From: Endocalyx cinctus
Lineage: Eukaryota; Ascomycota; Sordariomycetes; Amphisphaeriales; Apiosporaceae
Reading direction: 5' to 3'
Length of the DNA stretch: 64,000 nt
Assembly: GCA_001600455.1 (NCBI GenBank)
Contig: BCKC01000002.1
Span: 3,920,171-3,984,170 of the forward strand
The notes beneath the pieces are model-generated. The model was given only the letters and a program-made list of their open reading frames with translations, did no database searches and was not told where the DNA came from. The position numbers were made by a program, and so were the translations under genes. Numbering within the stretch: the first letter of the stretch is position 1; each line of letters starts with the position of its first letter. Of the stretch, positions 59,837 to 64,000 are shown in pieces.

Positions 59837-61083
59837 TCGATTTTCATTGCCTGTGTATAATGACGCATCGCTACTTATTAAGGAAAGTAAACTAGTAGGC
59901 TAATAAATTTATCTTCACTTCTCATTATTCTGATAGTTGCAGTATGGTGGTATATGTCGTCACTTCATGGCATGGTGCATACATACTAGTACAGAATTTG
60001 TATATTCGTATTGGTGGACTTAAATACGTAGGGCTAGAAAGCTGTGAGCTATTAACAATTGCCTAACTACACCATCAATGGAAAGTATTCGTGCGAAGGA
60101 TGTATATATTGTTGTTATACGATATATTAAAGGACTGTGAATTACCCTTGCATACTTATTCGTAACATATGACACAAGTTCGTCGTTTGTGTGTCGGTAC
60201 TTGTACACAAAAAAAACGTTCAAAATGATCGGTGACAAGGGCCGACATTCCTTGTATTGATTAACCAATGTAAGGCGCATGTTGGTTTCCTTGCATATAT
60301 ACTCCGTACGTGCATTTGTATTTAGTTTTTAATCGGCTCGGCTATCGTTTTACTCTGTGAATACGCCAATCTTTTAATTTTAATTGTATCATCTCAGATA
60401 TCAGTTCGTACGACACATTCAAATGACGGCCAGAGCCTTAATGATTACACTACGTATGCATGGGCCTTTTGAAAAATCCTGCACTTTGTTTTTTACAATG
60501 TGTAACTGTACGTAGTAGCTGCATGCTGGTAGACTAACTACTTGCGTGCATTGGCATTCAACCCGATAATATGATCAGGCTCTGAAGGCAATCAATAAGG
60601 GTATTTATGAAGATTGAGGCTGTACTTATACTGCTGGAACTGCGGCAGGAAAGAGTAAAGTTCGGTTGATAGTACAATAGTCCTGGGAGAGATACTTGAT
60701 TCATAACCGTCAATATATGTGTGTTATTCAGTCTCTAATTATTATCTGTATTGGTTGTTGAATGATACTGCAACACAATAATTCAAATACTACCTAATTG
60801 TCAGGATGTAAAATAATATCCTCCAGATACTCTGTATTGTTAGTGGACAATCCTGGGTGCTGCTAATACGCCACAAAGCCCCAATGAAATTGCCTTTTAA
60901 CCTAGCTACTCACATTCCCATGCTTCTAGCCCTTAATATTCCTCCCCTATGCTTCAAATTGTTACCATTCAATCTTGTTAGTTATCTCAGAGTGTCCGGT
61001 TGCTATGAATTCAGAATCGAATACCGTCGAGCTACCCTTATCCCCCCCCGCCACCTGGCGATGAGTATGAGAAGCACAAGACC
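59837..61083. other. intergenic, no gene seen
   Basis: 1.25 kb of AT-rich DNA. The frames at 60020-60280 and 60857-61087 show no domain. The end of the stretch may contain the lost 5' part of the MFS pseudogene (an in-frame GDEYEKHKT precedes the ATG at 61084). Confidence 0.45.
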
Positions 61084-62145
61084 ATGAAGGAGACTCCTGA
61101 AACTGTGGGAAAAACCAGGAAGAGAAAGCCTCTGGGGTTCTATATGTCTGTTTTAGGTCTTCTCCTCATGTGCTTCATAGTCTCCTTAGACACTAACATT
61201 CTTTCCATCACGATGCCAGTATGGAAACCATTTTTTCCTAGACCAATCCGAATCATACTAACAGATCCAGGTGATATTTAACCCACAAGCTTCAGGGCAC
61301 AACTCTCGAGGCCTTCTAGGCTAGCTTGTCATTTCTCTTAGCCGTGGTTATTGCCCAGCCTGTCTACACAAGCACATCAAATGTCCTTGGCCGTATGATA
61401 CCGCTTTATGTCTCATTCACCTTTTTCATTGTTGGCTCTATTGTCTTCGGCGTTGTCCCCACCATGAGCGTTTTGATCACAGGGCGGGTGTTACAAGAGC
61501 TGGGATTCAGTGGCCTAGATGTCCTCAATGATATCATCCTCGCCGACATCACTACGTTGAAGGAGAGACCTATGTATTTAGGTTTTCTCTCCATTCCAAT
61601 GGCAATAGGTACAATCCTGGAACCAGTCCTGGGTGGGGTATTAATTCAATTCGCCTCCTGGCGCTGGATTGGCTGGATTAACTTACCCATCTCTGGGATA
61701 GGTTTGATCTTGGTTTTTTTCTTCATGAAGCTCAAGAATATTGAGCAATCATTCCAAGAAAAGATGCGTCGTTTAGATTCGGGAGGGTTCATCCCTTTTG
61801 GCATTGGAAGTATCGATTGTATACTGGTTGTATTCTCTGGTGCTTGATGAGGCTGAAGGAAAGGTTTAACATCACCAATGCCGTTGGTCATCTTCGTATC
61901 GGTATGATGTGAGGCCGTACTGGTACTTCCGTGTGACATACCAGCCATATAATTTTTTCCCAGTGTCACCTCTGGACTTCCGTACCCCGAGCCTTGCCCA
62001 GCAAAATATATTAAGTACAGTGGCGTTAGGTCTGGCAGGGGGCTCTGCTCAACAGGACATGTTAGCCACTTGTTTCTCTGATCATCGTTCTGAGACGCCC
62101 GAAAAAGGCCCGCTCGCTGCGGTGCTTACTTTCGTGTTGTGGTAA
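61084..62145 (+). pseudogene. MFS transporter pseudogene (DHA-type)
   Basis: The first piece reads KRKPLGFYMSVLGLLLMCFI and VSLDTNILSITMPV (TM1). After a disrupted stretch, TTLEAF is followed by an in-frame TAG (61318-61320) at the usual Trp position, then ASLSFLLAVVIAQPV, SNVLGRMIPLYVSF and LQELGFSGLDVLNDI, through TM5-6 with SWRWIGWINLPISG. This corresponds to the first six TM helices of a drug:proton antiporter. From 61845 on several stops occur, and the second half of the transporter cannot be recognised except perhaps shreds to 62145. The gene is therefore truncated and dead. Its decay matches that of the amine oxidase and methyltransferase in the same region. Confidence 0.8.
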
Positions 62146-62595
62146 CATCCTTATCAACCATTAGCTCTGTTAATAGCCAATTAATATATGCAGTCTGCAT
62201 GAACTGCGTAAGTAGGTGAATCAAATAGTCCTAATAGTTCGGTGAGTAGAGGATCCTTTGTGAGTCATTTATTATACAATCCCAGTATGCAAGTCGACTG
62301 AATAAGAAGTCATTTTTATTCTAGGGGTTTGTTGTATCATCTCAGTTCTTATATATAGTAGATCCTAACTATATAAGAACATAATCCACGCTCTTCTTCA
62401 TGAGCCTTGCTGAAGCTCGGCCACATGCGCCCCAGATCTTGTCTTCTTGGATCGTGAAAGATACCCGAGCAGACCATCAACTTGATCTGTCCGTCTTCAA
62501 TCATGAATTGGTTAGCTGCCCTTTGGCGAAGGGGATCAAATACACCACCAACGAACACTTCGAAATATGTCCCATGCAGAGACACTCGGGAGATA
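62146..62595. other. intergenic, no gene seen
   Basis: 450 bp between the MFS pseudogene and the second DUF3433 gene. A minus-strand frame (62714-62349) overlaps the DUF3433 start and is treated as a shadow. Confidence 0.4.
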
Positions 62596-64000
62596 ATGGA
62601 TCCGGGAGAGACACGACCGTCTAAGAGGATTGGATCGGAAGCCTCATCGCCATCTTGGCTGCCATACACCCTGCGATGGCCGTACTTGTCTTCGATAATG
62701 GCAATCACTCTCATACTTGGGCTAGTAACGGCTTCTATTCATGCGATATCTGTCCGTAATTCTGGTCTCTTCGACGATGACCGGTCCACGGGTGTGATTA
62801 TCTTGTCCAAGTTCTTGCCGACATCATTAGCAGTCACCTATGTTTTTATGTTATCTATCCTCCTTAATGATGTGAAGCGGACGCAGCCTTTCGCACAACT
62901 CGCGTCGCCTTCTGGCGCAACCGCTGCGACCTCTCTTACGTGGACGGCTGAGACATGGTGGGATGCCTTGTTCGATAGTATGCGTTGGAAGTCGGTGAAA
63001 TGGGCAATGTTCCTTGCAACGATCATGTTCATACTTGGCGTCACAGTCATATCTCCCTTTTCTTCAACCCTTCTGGTGTCACAAGACGTCGTTTTTATTC
63101 AGGAATCGCCGTTTAAAAAATTAAATCTTTCGTCAGTCTCACCGATACGTGCTTCTCCGATGGACACAACGTATTTTCGCATAATCGCTAGCACCCTCCA
63201 GAATTTCACCACTTCAGCTTGGATTACTGACCAGCATGCGATACTTCCATTTTGGCCAGACGCAGTCCCGTCATCGTTAGGGGTGCGGTTGGCGAAGTCT
63301 ATACAGACATGGTCCACCCGGACGATGGTTTATAACGCTGAGCTAGATTGTGAAATGATGGAATTGAAGGGAATTGCCCCATTTAAGGATCCGATATCAT
63401 ATCGTATGAATCGGACGCTATTTTCTTCTCAATCGGGATGTTCCTTAGAGTGCGGTGTTAAAATGGATACCGATATGGTGCTTTGGAACCCTCTGACGAC
63501 TATGACGAATACCCAGTTTTATGGTTCTGACGACCCCGACCAAGGGTATGATAATCGCCCGGGTTACGGTATGAATGTCTCAGCATGTACCCAAGATGAA
63601 TTTATTCTAGTAGCCAGTCCATCTAACAGCCGGGTCAAAACCAAGACGTTCAACTGTCAGGTCTGCAAGGCGAGCTACTATATGGGGGAGTCGACGGCAA
63701 CAGTTGCACTTTCCGAGGGCACTTCTGTGGTAACTATTGACGAATCTGAATATTTAACTAATCGCCGGCCAATTCCAGGTACGGTGGCAGACATCTCGAC
63801 TTTTCAGGATACCTTTCTTAGTTCAAACTGGTCTTCATACATACCAGATCATACCGATATCCAACCTTATTCTTCACGACCAGGGAAACTCCTATCTGCT
63901 TATTACAACTTCTCGCTAAATGCTACGGTTATAGATTCCTCGCTTCTGTCGGTGTTGAAAGGATTAAAAGGCCGCTTCTTTGGCGAACTTCTTCGAGATA
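62596..64000 (+). CDS. DUF3433-type membrane protein, paralog, cut by window edge
   Basis: From ATG 62596 (MDPGETRPSKRIG) the frame stays open for 468 codons to the window end without a stop. The N-terminal WLPYTLRWPYL is followed by TM segments (MAITLILGLVTASIHAI, then KFLPTSLAVTYVFMLSILL). The conserved AQLASPSGATAATSL, TWWDALFDSMRW, VISPFSSTLLVSQDVVF and TTSAWITDQHAILPFWP follow. These align block for block with the gene at 26598-31005, for example TSAWLTDKYVILPFWP and VSPLSSTLIVSQDVIF there. A long N-glycosylation-rich (NFT, NRT, NVS, NWS) extracellular region follows. Only about the first third of the expected protein lies in the window. The two paralogs point in opposite directions. Function of the family is unknown. 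Confidence 0.85.
   Translation, partial: MDPGETRPSKRIGSEASSPSWLPYTLRWPYLSSIMAITLILGLVTASIHAISVRNSGLFDDDRSTGVIILSKFLPTSLAVTYVFMLSILLNDVKRTQPFAQLASPSGATAATSLTWTAETWWDALFDSMRWKSVKWAMFLATIMFILGVTVISPFSSTLLVSQDVVFIQESPFKKLNLSSVSPIRASPMDTTYFRIIASTLQNFTTSAWITDQHAILPFWPDAVPSSLGVRLAKSIQTWSTRTMVYNAELDCEMMELKGIAPFKDPISYRMNRTLFSSQSGCSLECGVKMDTDMVLWNPLTTMTNTQFYGSDDPDQGYDNRPGYGMNVSACTQDEFILVASPSNSRVKTKTFNCQVCKASYYMGESTATVALSEGTSVVTIDESEYLTNRRPIPGTVADISTFQDTFLSSNWSSYIPDHTDIQPYSSRPGKLLSAYYNFSLNATVIDSSLLSVLKGLKGRFFGELLRD

Noticed and set aside
62349..62714. 121-codon minus-strand frame opposite the start of the second DUF3433 gene
   Set aside because: It overlaps the N-terminus of a gene with clear homology on the plus strand and shows no recognisable domain, so it is treated as a shadow frame.

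Overview
The window is nuclear DNA of a filamentous ascomycete (Pezizomycotina, probably Sordariomycetes; a closer placement would be a guess). The evidence is short introns, mostly about 45-180 bp, with GT..AG ends and CTAAC/CTAAT-like branch sites, together with typical fungal families: a DUF1295 membrane protein, an Stb3-like Sin3-binding protein, a STAND-type N-terminal domain, Pezizomycotina rhodopsin-domain proteins and DUF3433 giant membrane proteins. One assembly gap of 87 N lies at 5629-5715, flanked by poly-G. I rebuilt gene models by hand by joining exons whose phases agree.

The left part (1-25 kb) holds mostly ordinary genes. They are a DUF1295 membrane protein (661-1899, -), DNA topoisomerase III with an RGG insert (2760-5037, +), an Stb3-like protein (8744-9826, +), a large STAND-N/TPR-like protein (12555-16181, +), a broken GH42 beta-galactosidase (17537-19773, +), a small unknown protein (20020-20814, -) and a repetitive coiled-coil protein (22131-24255, -). 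The middle (25-40 kb) is gene-poor. It has a 1.4-kilocodon DUF3433 membrane protein (26598-31005, -) with an apparent frameshift, a 3.9-kb AT-rich desert with three tRNA-like repeats, a multi-TM protein (34937-36424, +) and a HAD hydrolase with a bacterial look (37279-38031, -).

The right part (40-62 kb) looks like a coreless and decaying secondary-metabolism region. It has a P450, a rhodopsin-domain protein, an MFS exporter, a flavin amine oxidase split in two, an O-methyltransferase with one internal stop, a GMC oxidoreductase, a BTB protein, an alcohol acetyltransferase-like enzyme and an MFS pseudogene. No PKS, NRPS or terpene synthase is inside the window. The right edge cuts a second DUF3433 gene (62596->64000, +) that is clearly paralogous to the one at 26.6-31.0 kb.

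The accessory half carries signs of mobile elements and decay: a pair of inverted-orientation repeat copies with terminal inverted repeats (17.4 and 48.7 kb), clusters of perfect GC-rich hairpins (26.1, 48.2-48.6, 57.5-57.9 kb), and nonsense codons. Three of those are TAG codons compatible with C-to-T (RIP-like) change. I did not find a CRISPR array, rRNA, a confident tRNA or a complete transposon.
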